Source of the DNA: Xenopus tropicalis
Lineage: Eukaryota > Chordata > Amphibia > Anura > Pipidae
NCBI RefSeq assembly: GCF_000004195.4
Contig: NC_030677.2
Location: 174,766,019 to 174,830,018, forward strand
Reading direction: 5' to 3'
Length of the DNA: 64,000 nt
Position numbers and translations under genes: made by a program. Within the stretch, counting starts at the first letter, position 1. Every line of letters begins with the position of its first letter. This document shows positions 24,429-35,165 of the stretch, one piece after another. Under the pieces are notes generated by a model. The model had not been told where the DNA came from and made no database searches. It saw only the letters and a program-made list of their open reading frames with translations.

Positions 24429-24791
24429 AGGTGGCCATACACGAGCAGATCCGCTCGCTTGGCGATGTCGCCAAGCGAGCGGATCTTCCCCCGATATCCC
24501 CACCTACGGGTGGGCGATATCAGGGAGCATTTAGGTAAAAAAAATAATAATCCGATCGTTTGGCCCTGGGGCCAAACGATCGGATTATGTGGACGGCAAT
24601 GAGGCAGTCGGATCGGGGACCGCATCAACGAGCCAATGCGGTCCCCGATCCGACCAGATTTTCTAACCTGGCCGATCGAGATCTGGCCAATTTCAGGCCG
24701 CTCTGCTCTCCCCATACACGGGCCGATTAGCTGCCGAATCGGTCCAAGGGACCGATATCGGCAGCTATAGTCGGCCCGTGTATGGCCACCT
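24429..24791. mobile_element. PIF/Harbinger-like MITE with a chain of perfect hairpins, complete
   Basis: The ends are AGGTGGCCATACACGAGC and CGTGTATGGCCACCT, flanked by TTA on both sides (24426-24428 and 24792-24794), the TWA duplication of PIF/Harbinger. Inside lie three perfect stems: 24448-24465 with 24468-24485 (18 bp), 24548-24566 with 24569-24587 (19 bp), and 24607-24625 with 24636-24654 (19 bp). Near-perfect ones sit at about 24493-24522 and 24719-24775. The element is GC-rich relative to its surroundings. Its palindromic make-up yields the longest open frame in the window (193 codons, minus strand), which I regard as spurious. Confidence 0.85.
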
Positions 24792-24794
24792 TTA

Positions 24795-26454
24795 CTGAGT
24801 CTGCAAAGCATGCACAGGACCAAAGTGGCAGCCACTCATCTGGTCAGGTCTCTGGGATTACATGACATCCATTGGGGATCTCTCCGGTGTGGACTGACTG
24901 ACTGATCTGTGGTCCAATACAGTCAGTCAGTTCCCCAGACCAATAATCGGATGAGCTAAATATGCATTCATTTGGCTATCTCACCAAACTAGTGAGCCTT
25001 ACAACTTTAAAATGCAAGCTAAGCTAGTAGCAATTTTCTTGAAGGTGGGTATAGATAGAAACATAATTATGCAGTCACCTTTAAATATTTGCTTACCAAA
25101 AATAATGTACAGAGGGGTTTAAAAGGACAGATTGGCTCCCTATATGTACTTATGTCTGTAGTGTGAGATATATGGTGTGAGATATATGATTCAACAAAGA
25201 CTGGCTTTTTAAATCTATTTACTGTGCTTTGCTCCATGTTTACCTCCTAGATGTCTGGCCAAACAATGCACTGATCCCATCTAAGCAATACAATCAGATG
25301 GCTGTATTTGCCCAAGTGTGGCCAGCATTATTCCATCACAGTGAATCCCTGCCCTGACTAGTTTATGAAGTTTGGTGCCCAAGGCTTAGAGGGATTAAGT
25401 GAAATGTCTTAGTTCACAAGGAGATGGCACAAGCAGTCACTTAGCCAGTGGCCCAGCTTTGTTGAATTTGTTAAAGGAATATCTTATTTTATGTAACATT
25501 TCTAGAAAAAAATGTTTCAACTTGTTAACTGCAGCTTACTAAATGTACCAAATCCTCCAATATTACCTTTTGGCTGCTGAGGAGACTTTAACTTCTATTT
25601 AATTACATTTGCAGTACTAGGGGGTTAAGGGATACTGCATGGTCTTATTAGACATTTATTTCCCTTCTGTTTGTTCCTGTATGTCACCCCCAAAGGACCC
25701 ACAATGTGTGGGTATGCGCCATGATAGAACTCCTGTTTGATCTATCTTACATTTCCTAAAAATAATTTCATTCTTGTAACTTGTTCATATTCTGTATCTG
25801 CCAAGCTATTGACTTTGAAATGTGCTGCATGCTGTACAAATATTTGTGACTGATTAGCTAATAAATGGGGTTCAATAAAGTATACTGGAACGGAGCCAAA
25901 TGCTACACAGAATTCAATAATAGTTTGCTTATAACAAATGGAATTCTTGCCAGGGCTATAAAGACACTAATGTAAGTGTAAGTCTGTAATTTCAGTGGAC
26001 TAAGCGAAGTGACAGAGTGTCTGTGTTATGTACTTTAGACCAAGATAAGTAGAACATTTTCCTATCATCATTAGGATTACTTTCACTGTAATTTTGTGTA
26101 CATTATCTTGATTTCCTAGCCCAGGCATGTCCAGCATATGGCCCTTTAGCTGTTGGGGAGTGACAGAGCTGCACCAGGAGTCTTCCTCTGGATGTTCAGT
26201 GCCACTGATATAGCTACTAATGCATGATGTGATTCAGTGAGCCAATTTGGTGGGCAAACGTAGTCTTCATCTGTGAGCCCCCCAGAATGACTCTTCTGAA
26301 TAAAGTGGTTCAACTTGCCTATACATGTGCATGGTTCAGTTGTGGGCCAATGGATGGAATTATTGGGTTGTCATCAAATCAGTGGTGTAACCATTGAGGA
26401 CACATGAGCTTACCTTTTATACATTAAAGATCAGTACAATATAAAGAATGAGAC
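24795..26454. other. mostly unique non-coding stretch with old repeat debris
   Basis: The stretch 24885-24935 has an inverted ACTGACTGACTGATC / CAGTCAGTCAGT pair. CACCAAACTAGTGAGCC at 24984 resembles Harbinger-like interior sequence also seen near 43245. No gene seen. Confidence 0.42.
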
Positions 26455-27236
26455 ACTAAGGGGCTTTTCGTTAATTTGCGCAACTTTTTCGTACTTTGCG
26501 ACAAAAAGCACGACAATTTGTTCGACAAAATCGTATTTGTCACGCCGAATACAAAAATTTTGGATTCATTCAAGCTTCGGTATTGTGACTTTCCTTGGGC
26601 CAGGTTGGAGCTGCAGAGTGCCATTGAGCCCTATGGGAGACTTTCCTTGGGCCAGGTTGGAGCTGCAGAGTGCCATTGAGCCCTATGGGAGACTTTCCTT
26701 GGGCCGGGTTGGAGCTGCAGAGTGCCATTGAGTCCTATGGGAGACTTTCCTTGGGCCGGGTTGGAGCTGCAGAGTGCCATTGAGCCCTATGGGAGACTTT
26801 CCTTGGGCCGGGTTGGAGCTGCAGAGTGCCATTGAGTCCTATGGGAGACTTTCCTTGGGCCGGGTTGGAGCTGCAGAGTGCCATTGAGCCCTATGGGAGA
26901 CTTTCCTTGGGCCGGGTTGGAGCTGCAGAGTGCCATTGAGCCCTATGGGAGACTTTCCTTGGGCCAGGTTGGAGCTGCACAGTGCCATTGAGTACTTTGG
27001 GAGGCTTCCTAAAACATGCACAGAAGGATTAAAGTCAGAAAGGTTTTCCCGCCATTTACAATCATTCGGATACGAAAATTTTGTGACTTTCGGATCGCCA
27101 ATACGATATTAACGTGACTAATACGAATTTTTCGTAAGCATTTTGGTGATATTTGCGATCATCAGAAATTAACGTATCTAATCCAAATTTTACCCATTTC
27201 GGGATTCGAAGTCGTACTTTGATGAATCAGCCCTGA
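26455..27236. mobile_element. MITE-like element carrying a minisatellite
   Basis: The flanks of the 52-bp array are CG-containing, AT-rich arms unlike the surrounding DNA. The left arm has CTTTTCGTTAATTTGCG, TTTTTCGTACTTTGCGAC and CGAATACAAAAATTTTGG. The right arm has ATACGAAAATTTTGTGAC, CGTGACTAATACGAATTTTT and AAGTCGTACTTTGATGAATC. The arms contain roughly inverted matching motifs, so I read this as one foldback element interrupted by a tandem array. Element ends (AGGGGCTTTTCG on the left, TGATGAATCAGCCCT on the right) are approximate. Confidence 0.6.
26589..27004. repeat. 52-bp minisatellite, about 8 copies
   Basis: Units begin CTTTCCTTGGGCC at 26589, 26641, 26693, 26745, 26797, 26849, 26901 and 26953, an exact 52-bp period. 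The unit contains GTTGGAGCTGCAGAGTGCC and ATTGAGCCCTATGGGAGA. Copies differ at two main sites, CCAGG/CCGGG and GAGCCC/GAGTCC; the last copy is degenerate. Because 52 is not a multiple of 3 the frame changes each unit, so the short open frames here are incidental. Confidence 0.96.
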
Positions 27237-28224
27237 AGTATGTGTAACAAAGCCCATAAAGAGAGCTTGTTTTAGGTATATCATTTAATATCAGTATCCG
27301 ATATCCCCTTCATCGTTAGTGGAGAACAATAGTAGTGCGGCTTATCTGTACTTTTTACTGTATTGTGAATGGTTATTTTTCTCCAATATAGTTTATACAT
27401 TACATTTTATAAGCCATTGTGAAAGTTTTCAGAAACCGTGCTTTCTCTGTCCCTGAGATGATTGCCCTCATGTACTTCAAAGCCCAAACATTCCCATATA
27501 TTCATCAGCGAGTGCCAATCTCCTAGGAACAAGAGTGTTCGCTGGAGTCAGAGGTGCCGGGGGGATTCATTGCCTGTGCAGTTCCCCTGGGGCCACTCGT
27601 GCTTGTTCTCTCTGGTTGTCAGGTGCTTAAGGTTGCCGTGGACACTAGGTTATAGAAGCGCTGCCCTACTCTCTGCTGTTCTCATAACAGATAAAAAGAC
27701 CTCTTGTGAATACAGCCTCTATACTATTCACTTTTATTCAGTACGTATTCAACCCTGTTAACAGGTCTGGAACAGTAAAACATCATGTCTTTATCGTGTT
27801 TGTCTCCATATCTTTCCTTTTAAGATATCTGTATCTGCCCATGTTTTCAGTCAAAAGGGACCTTTATCATTCAGCTATTTAAAAATAAACTAGCAAAGGT
27901 TGTGACTGGCAGGCAGTCATGGATTCTGTTTGCCAGTTTTAATATATAAATAGATAAAAGCTCACAATATACAACGTAACTATCATTAAATCTTACTGCA
28001 AGCAGGACTTACAATATACCTGTCACTGCTCTATGGTAGTTGTGGGCTGATAGGCTGCAATGCTCTCCATTAATGGTAAAAATCAAAACACCCGCATAAG
28101 ATGGTTATATATATTAAAACTGAGTCAACTTGCATGTGCAAAATGGCGGCGCACATTTGTGTTGATATATGTAAGGATGCCACACACTTGAAGGTATATT
28201 TTTTGCTAGTAAAAAGTAAATTGT
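27237..28224. other. unique non-coding stretch
   Basis: The part at 27440-27680 is more GC-rich than its surroundings and carries a 99-codon plus-strand frame (27462-27761). No domain or clear splice pair supports an exon. Confidence 0.45.
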
Positions 28225-28285
28225 ATATACAGCACTGCAGAATATGTTGGCGCTTTATAAATAAATGTTAATAATAATAATAGAT
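28225..28285. mobile_element. LINE/SINE 3'-tail fragment
   Basis: ACAGCACTGCAGAATATGTT, then GGCGCTTTATAAATAAATG and an AATAATAAT run. This is the widespread vertebrate 3' tail shared by L2-clade LINEs and the SINEs that use them. Orientation appears to be plus. The clade assignment is from memory. Confidence 0.55.
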
Positions 28286-29206
28286 GCAGACTGACTATGG
28301 GATCCACCTGACTTGCTCCCTTCCTGGACTGACATACTTTGATGGACTTCATGCCTATTGCTGAGCTAATATTATGCTTCAACACTTGATCATTTGGTTT
28401 CATAGTCCAAAGTTCAGTTTATCCCACTAATAGTCCTTTTTCTTGTAGAATTGGCACCTCTCCTCATGGAGATCCATTTTTTGTTAAGAAAGGTTTTAAA
28501 AGTCTATGGCTTAACTATTCTAGAGCCTTGTAGAGTTATGTCTCGGAAACTGGACTTGGTTTAATAAAAGTCCACCAATTAAACATCAGGATGGTATATA
28601 CTATCTGTTTATTTTTTTTTACAGAAAAACTCGAGACAACTGTGAGATTTAACATGATTCTTTCTAATTCAATCTTCCCAGTAATTAAGTCTGTTTTCAA
28701 CTAAATCCCTTTGACCCTAGATATTGAGGAGTCAATTATAGCTTTAAGTAGAAGATAATATCATTGCTGCTTAGGGAGACTGTCCATTATTTGTTTTCAG
28801 TGATTTTTGTCCATTTGCTTATAGCTATAGGTGGAGGATGGGTTGAAATATTTGTTAAAAAAGACTTTCGGATGACCATATTGGGTTTTGTTGTAATTGT
28901 TGGGAGAGGAATGCAAGTAATCCATAGTAAGCTTTTTACATAGCTAAAGCATTTTCTAGATATGTAGAAGAGCTGTTAGACCCCTGGTATAATGAAGAAT
29001 GACATAATTGGATCAGATCAGTGTTTCCTCTAGCAGCTCACTCATGTACATGCATTCTACTTCCAAGGCCAGGACACAGCAACTTGTGCTTTAAAAGAAA
29101 TTAAAGGGAATGTTGGATCGGATATTTTTATAATGCCTGAGATGGTTTCAAACTTCTATATTTTTATATTGAATGCTGTCGGTTATGAATTTGATTTCCT
29201 TATACA
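28286..29206. other. unique non-coding stretch
   Basis: No gene or recognised repeat. A T run at 28612-28620 precedes an ACAG, but no coding frame follows. Confidence 0.48.
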
Positions 29207-29350
29207 AGGGGGCAGATTTATTCAAACGTGAGATTAGCGCTCACCCCAGAAATATTCATCCACTTTCTAAAAATTCCATAGGAATGAATAGAAAGTGGGT
29301 AATGTTTTTTTGTGGTGAGCTCTAATTTCACATTTTGATAAATCTGCCCC
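29207..29350. mobile_element. TIR MITE, GGGGCAGATTTATCAA family
   Basis: GGGGGCAGATTTATTCAAAC on the left is inverted as TTTTGATAAATCTGCCCC on the right, and TTCCATAGGAATGAATAGAAAG lies in the middle of imperfect arms. Another copy is at 61941-62147. It is non-coding, with no clear target duplication. Confidence 0.7.
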
Positions 29351-29640
29351 ATAGTGTCACACAGGGCTGCCCAACCAATATCCCGTATTATTAGTTATCA
29401 TTAACGATTAGTGAATCTGTCCCATTTCCCATCGTGGATAAACTCGCAAAGCTTTGAAAAGAATCGCAAAATGGTGAAAATAACGTGCAGTAAAAAAAAA
29501 AATTGCAGCGCATGTCAAAAAAAAGGCACACAACAATTTTTTTTTGCCACAGTTGACAGTTTTTCCGTGCGACAAATTCAGAAACTGCAATTCATGTATA
29601 AACTCCATTGAGTTTTCTCCATTATCACAATGGTTTTTTC
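29351..29640. repeat. decayed dispersed repeat, CGCAAA-rich
   Basis: Phrases such as AGTGAATCTGTCCCATTTCC, AACTCGCAAAGC and AATCGCAAAATGGTGAAAAT with A runs resemble a frog repeat made of GCGAAA motifs. Decay prevents defining the ends. Two mutually antisense short frames across it are artefacts. Confidence 0.38.
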
Positions 29641-29802
29641 TCATTAGCAAATTTATGAAAGAACTTAAATTGGAAACAATTGATCTTGGTAACTCATAGG
29701 AAATAACTAGATTTCCACAAAAGTCAAATGGTTTGCTGCGATTTACTTAAATCACGAAAAAAAAAAGGCATTATCTCTGAACTGTAAGATAGACTCATTC
29801 AA

Positions 29803-30085
29803 ATACAGATAATGGATCTGTTACCTGGAAACTTGTTATTCAGAAAGTTCCGAATTATGGGAAGACCAACTTCTATAGATTCCATTATAAGCAAATAATT
29901 CCAATTTAAAAAATGTTTTCCTTTTTCTCTGTTACAATAAAAAAGTACCTTGTACTCGGTCCCAACTAAGATATAATTAATCCTTAAGAGAGGCAAAACA
30001 ATCCTATTGGGTTTAATTAATGTTTTTATTATATTTTAGTAGACTTAAGGTATGGAGATCCAAATTACAGAGAGACCCCTTATCT
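29803..30085. mobile_element. TIR MITE, CAGGTATGGGATC family, decayed
   Basis: It starts TACAGATAATGGATCTGTTA, then AGAAAGTTCCGAATTATGGG and the interior landmarks GATTCCATTATAAGC, TCTGTTACAATAAAAAAGTACC, TCGGTCCCAACTAAG and ACAATCCTATTGGGTTTAAT. It ends near GACTTAAGGTATGGAGATCC and AATTACAGAGAGACCCCTTA. The terminal inverted repeat on the right is lost. Confidence 0.7.
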
Positions 30086-30483
30086 TTTACACCAGATTCA
30101 TGAGTTATACAAATCTAACCAACAGTTCATTAATAAAGTGCAATAATAAAAATATGGGAGTAGTCAGGCATTTTCATTTATGGATTTTCCCCTGCACACT
30201 CTATATGGTAGACTGTAAGCTGCGTAGTATAAATTGATGACACTGTAGAACATGTGTGCAAGCAGATTCAATTCATTGCTTAGTGCTCAGGAATGAAGGA
30301 AACACCGCAGGCTCCTTCTTCTGATGGAATGTGGTTTGATTCACAGATGAATAAATGTTAATGTACTCAGTCTGTTACAGTGGGAAAGTCACACAGATTA
30401 CATAAATATCTTAAGCTCTTTGTTTACAGGTTGGGGTTGGCAGGTAATTCTGCATTGTTTCCAGGAATGACTGACTTACCTAA
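30086..30483. other. unique non-coding stretch
   Basis: No gene or recognised repeat seen. Confidence 0.48.
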
Positions 30484-30757
30484 CAGGGTGGCCATACACG
30501 CTACAATTACAATCCTTCCCATGACCATTGTTTGTAGGAAGGATCATTCGTCCACTTTACTAACGTTAAAAGCTGAATCGGCAGATATGCATTTAAAAAC
30601 AAAGGAATTCTTTACCCCATCTGACAATTCAACATTAACGTTATGAAGTTTGGGCGCCTTCAAAGGCGTACAATCAAAATTTTCAGTCCTGGTCGATGAG
30701 ACAAGGCTTTTACCAACATCGGTCACCTTGTCTCCCACCATACACGTATGGCAACTA
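30484..30757. mobile_element. PIF/Harbinger-like MITE, decayed
   Basis: GGGTGGCCATACACGCTACA on the left and CCATACACGTATGGCAACT on the right mark the ends. The interior has AAAGCTGAATCGGCAGATA, GGGCGCCTTCAAAGGCG and GGTCGATGAGACAAGG, parallel to the subfamily at 19667 and 54578. Target duplication is not recognisable. Confidence 0.62.
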
Positions 30758-30926
30758 TTTAGTTACCTGGTTACATAACTGGTAACATTTCTAATGTTTC
30801 TTGTGCTACAGCAGCCCAGTGAATAAGTACACTTGTTACAGAATTGAACATAAGTTTATGGGTTCTATGTGTTTCCGCAGTGGCAGTAGTGCTTCTCTAA
30901 TATCCATTTCACTAGTGTTTACAGAG

Positions 30927-31025
30927 TAAAGGTGGCCATACATGGCAAGATCCGCTCACTTGGCGAGGTCGTCAATTGAGTGGGTCTTCTCCCGATATCC
31001 CTACCTACAGATGGGCACCCCCTGA
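30927..31025. mobile_element. PIF/Harbinger-like MITE, left end only
   Basis: TAAAGGTGGCCATACATGGC followed by AGATCCGCTCACTTGGCGAG and CCCGATATCCCTACCTAC closely follows the first 95 bp of the element at 24429. It then stops at GGGCACCCC; the right half is absent. A truncated copy. Confidence 0.7.
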
Positions 31026-33189
31026 TCCCATGTCACATTTATTACACCAAATATTCGCTGGAGTTCCTTTAGGGTCAGTAGACATGTCTATAAAGAAAGG
31101 TGATTTTCATAGACCTTTATTGTCTTTATGTAGTTCTGCAAGTAAGGATTGATGCTACAATTTTGTTTAATTTTATGTCACAACAAATGAAATGGAAATG
31201 GCGCTGGGATATCAGCTGGTATACACCACATATTTAGGGGTAAAATAAGCATTGGGAGACGTCAGGTAATTTATGCCATTTGTTACTATGACCACCATAA
31301 TTGATGAAAAATGAGGCTTCTTATATCAAAGTGCAGTGGAATCATTGCTTGTGCATTTCATAGGCTTCTGTTTCACAGTGTTGCTTTGTGCCCAACTGAC
31401 AGGTGTTACTATTAACCACTGTTGAGAATCCTTGTAGTGCGTTATAATAATTATGGATTACTCTGTGGAATTAGAGAAAAAAAATCATTTATTTCTAAAT
31501 CTCACCTTATGGGTTGTCTAAATCCTTTTTATATAGTAGAGTTTCTGCTGGCATTGATACAGAGTATGGATTTATTGAAGCATGAAGATAAAGCTATGAT
31601 CCCTCACCTTTCCCTCCTATACTTTGTGGTGTTCTTTATACCATACTAAATCCCTGTACAATTATTCCTTCGCACCATCCAGATAATGTAATCTGGCTAA
31701 TTTTCCTGCAGCAAAATGATCATGAAAAAACTGATCAGTGGAAAAGCTCTCTGTCTTGTAAAAGTCTCCCAAGGATATCTAAATGTAGTGTGACCTTTGT
31801 GGCATTAATGAAGTTTAAATGCTCTTTTTTTCATTAGTGCCCTACTGTGCTCTCAGGATATTGTCTGAGCCAGCGATGGCTTTGAAGTCGAACCACCAAC
31901 TATTGTTCTAGCTTGTTCTCTTTTGCACAGAAATTAAACAAATTATATCAGAACAAGAGGAGCAGGCATCTCACATACAGCCTCAATATGCTGACATGTA
32001 TAAAACTGGAAAAGCTTTTTTGTAAATATTCTTATAGTTCTCATTTACTTTGCCTGAATAATTACCCCTGTGGCATCATTTTCAGAGCTGTAATAAGAGC
32101 CCAGGGTTTTGGAACCATATTGGCTCCAGTGACATTTGGCCTTTGGAGACCCTGATCAGCAGTTTTCAGTGCACAGCTTATGCACCGGGACATTAAATTA
32201 GGTCAAAAGCAATCTATAGAGAAATGTAATAATAAAGTTGTTGAAACTCTGAAAAGAAGCCTTGCCTTAATAAAATAAAGTGGCGGCTGGACTCAGTGAA
32301 ACATTTTAACTTTCCTGTGCCAGTTGGCATACTTACACATTGTACTTTTAGAAACTCGGCAAAGTTAGAAGTTAATCCATTCTTCCCTACTGTCCTGGTT
32401 TGTAGACCCAGAACAGATCAATATGGACAAATAATCACTGCTCTAATATTAAAGTTCAAGGCAAAAATATAGCAAGATATTCATATTATACTCGCCAATA
32501 TGTAGCCAAAACCAAAAGTCAATAGAATAATTATCAATTTAACACATACAGTGTTAAAAGTGCTGCAGTGAATTCAATCTGCAGAATTTATAGATCATGT
32601 AAAAAATGTGTTTTCTGCATAAATCCACTATATTAGAAAGGAACATATATTAGTTAAAGTAATGTCCCACCTTGATTGTTCCTTGTTCCTATGTTTTTAT
32701 TAGGAAATATAAAAAAAAAGGCACTCACATGAAATTTGAAACTAGCACTTTTATAGTCACATGGGTGGATTTCCTTGTCTTGTGTAATCCACCCGCAGTT
32801 GATTTATACTATGGGTGCTGCCTGTGGCACTGATCATTGCACTATACCTGTGGCTGCTAAGCTACATTACTTGCAACATATGGGGGCCACTTAGTATATG
32901 ACAAGTTTCATATTAAAGGTAGTGTACTGAATAGGGCTAACTTTTCAGCGAGATTTCCTCTGGCATTATATTACCCAAGAAATATTGCTGGTAATATATA
33001 TGCTGTCTGGTTACCGGGATCATTGCGTCCCTAGCAACAAGAAATTGCAGATTTTTTAACCAGGAGAGTGCCAATAACTATAAGAACAAACACAAATTAA
33101 AATTTCAATTTGAGGTTGCCATGGAATACTACTGCCCACAGGATTCTACATTTTAAAATTAATGTGAACATATCTGCCAGAAGGACAAG
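31026..33189. other. unique non-coding stretch
   Basis: About 2.2 kb without recognised repeat or gene; open frames are at most 80 codons. Confidence 0.5.
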
Positions 33190-33458
33190 TACAGGTATAG
33201 AATCTCCATACCTTAATCCTGCTAAAAATCAGGTAAACACAAAATAAACCCTGTGGGATTGTATTGCCTTCAATATGGATGCAAGCACATTAGTTACCAT
33301 CAAGTACAAGGTACTGTGTTATTATTAGAGAGAAAAAAAATATTTAAAAATGAGAATTATTTTATTAAAATGGATTATAAGGACTGCCTTGAATGGCCTT
33401 CCCATAATTTGGAGCTTTCTGGATTAAAGGTTTCCGGATAAGGGATCCCATACCTGTA
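33190..33458. mobile_element. TIR MITE, CAGGTATGGGATC family, complete
   Basis: TACAGGTATAGAATCTCCAT on the left and AAGGGATCCCATACCTGTA on the right give the terminal pair, each ending in TA. The interior is in the reverse orientation to the copy at 4312: AACCCTGTGGGATTGTATTG, GTACAAGGTACTGTG, ATTATTAGAGAGAAAAAAAA and GGAGCTTTCTGGATTAAAGG. The 62-codon frame at 33253 is incidental. Confidence 0.78.
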
Positions 33459-35000
33459 TATGTATTTTGTCATGTAAAGTAAAGTGTTTATATCTAGCAA
33501 AGTTTCATGCATCCAAAGTTCCTTAATAATATTCAGTTAGAAATATTTTTTTCTCATCATGAAGCAATATTAGTTTTCTTTATGTCCGTGCCCCTTGGGA
33601 TACGACATTTTAATTAGGTAGCGAGAGAATGACTACCTTAGTCCAATTTCAAAATGAGAAAAATATCATCTAATTGGCAACGGTATTAATTCTTTTTTGT
33701 CTTTTATAAAGACACCATTCATTGTTTTTTGTAATAATGGGAGTAAGATGAGGTGCGGTTGGCAAGGTGACCTGTAACAGCACCAAAATCAGCTGAGTAA
33801 CACATACAGTTTGCTTTTCATATACGGATTGCTGTGTCTCCTAAAAGACAAAGTGTTTATAAATGATCCACATTTAATTGTGTAATAATTTTTAATTAAC
33901 TGTATAAACCTATAAAGCAAGCTTCATTTTTTTTTTCAAATTCCATTTCTTCTTGCTTGAGGGTGCTAATAATTAGTTAATATCTGGTGGTAGCGTCTTG
34001 ACAGTTCCTTTGGTTTTCATTAGCCCCCTGGGAAACTGCTTGAGCAAGTACGAGTCCATGACACACAGAAGACCCCATGCCTTGATATGAAAATGCATCC
34101 AATTTGCTCACTTCATGAGTACATTTCACAATAATTGCAGAGAGTATTGAAAACCATCGTTTGCAAGTATGATTTAAGAATAGATGTAAATCCGAATACT
34201 GCTTTCTAATAGTTCATATTATTCCCTTTCGTGCATTAGGTAAGACGTGTACTTGGCAGCCTGTAATACGTTGAAAGGTTTAACCTACAGCCTGCATTTT
34301 ATGTAGCTGTAAAGTTTACAGAGATCCATATATCATTGGTGAAAAATCCAATAAAATTAAAGCTATCCAGTTACGAAAAGCAGTACTGCAATCTTGTGTA
34401 GGTCAATAAAAGCAGGGATATGTATGTGCGATGGCTTGGCTGACCTTGACATTTAGATTTGCCTGTTGTGTATTACATAGGATACATGGTTTTAGGCAAA
34501 GTGTATGTATGACTTGTATGCGCTTTTTTGTTGTATATACTGGCATGAAAGGAAAGGTTGACCCTTGATAAAGGACTTTGCCGCTTACAGTATAACTTCT
34601 ATACCTGTTGATAAATAACATTAAACAGATTTAGCTTAAGATGGCTGCACGCATCAGGGTTGGAACTAGGGGTAGGCAACAGAAATAGGGTGGGACAAAG
34701 AGGTAATGATTGATGGAGGTTCACCAGTGGCAGAGGGGATGGAGGCAGAATGGCAGAGTGCCAATATAACTTGGCCCGGCACTGGTACACACGTTCAGTA
34801 TAAACCTAATAGGGTTGTGCTTACATTTTTTATTTCTGTCTTAAATTGCGCATTGGGGCACATGAACAATAATCATTTGTAGGTCGATAATCAACTGCTA
34901 CATAGTCATACCGAATAATAACTTCTCCAGTGGAAACACCCTTCTTCCTCTGCTATGCCTAATTTAAGAGAACGGTGTAGTTTCTACTTTATGTATAGAC
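33459..35000. other. unique non-coding stretch, partly candidate conserved sequence
   Basis: No gene. The part at about 33945-34260 is repeat-free with several AT-rich homeodomain-like cores (TAATAATTAGTTAAT) and no open frame, so it is listed as a candidate regulatory block. The stretch at 34640-34800 looks like an old dispersed repeat rich in GGTGG/GGAGG motifs. Confidence 0.4.
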
Positions 35001-35165
35001 AGGTCTGGACTGGGATTAAATAGGCCCTAGCATCTCAAGTACACAGAGGCCCAAACAGCCCCCCCCCCCCCGCTAGCCCAATCAATAGTGCATGTTTATG
35101 GCATCTTACAGGAGCCCCTCTGGCGTTTGACAGAACCCACAGATGGCCAGTCAGGGCCTGTGTAC
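35001..35165. repeat. dispersed repeat with a 13-base C run
   Basis: AGGTCTGGACTGGGATTAAA, TAGGCCCTAGCATCTCAAGT, ACACAGAGGCCCAAACAGCC, then a run of C at 35059-35071 and GAGCCCCTCTGGCGTTTGAC to GGCCAGTCAGGGCCTG. I recognise this as a common frog dispersed repeat. The left GTCTGGACTGG and the right CCAGTCAGGG are roughly inverted. Confidence 0.55.

Noticed and set aside
24254..24835. 193-codon open frame on the minus strand, the longest in the window
   Set aside because: It runs through a complete palindromic Harbinger-like MITE with TTA duplications, has no domain, and its GC-rich hairpins explain the lack of stops.
26589..27004. Evenly spaced repeats as a CRISPR array
   Set aside because: The 52-bp units are contiguous with no unique spacers, and the context is vertebrate nuclear DNA. 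The 33-bp array at 43521 is rejected for the same reason.
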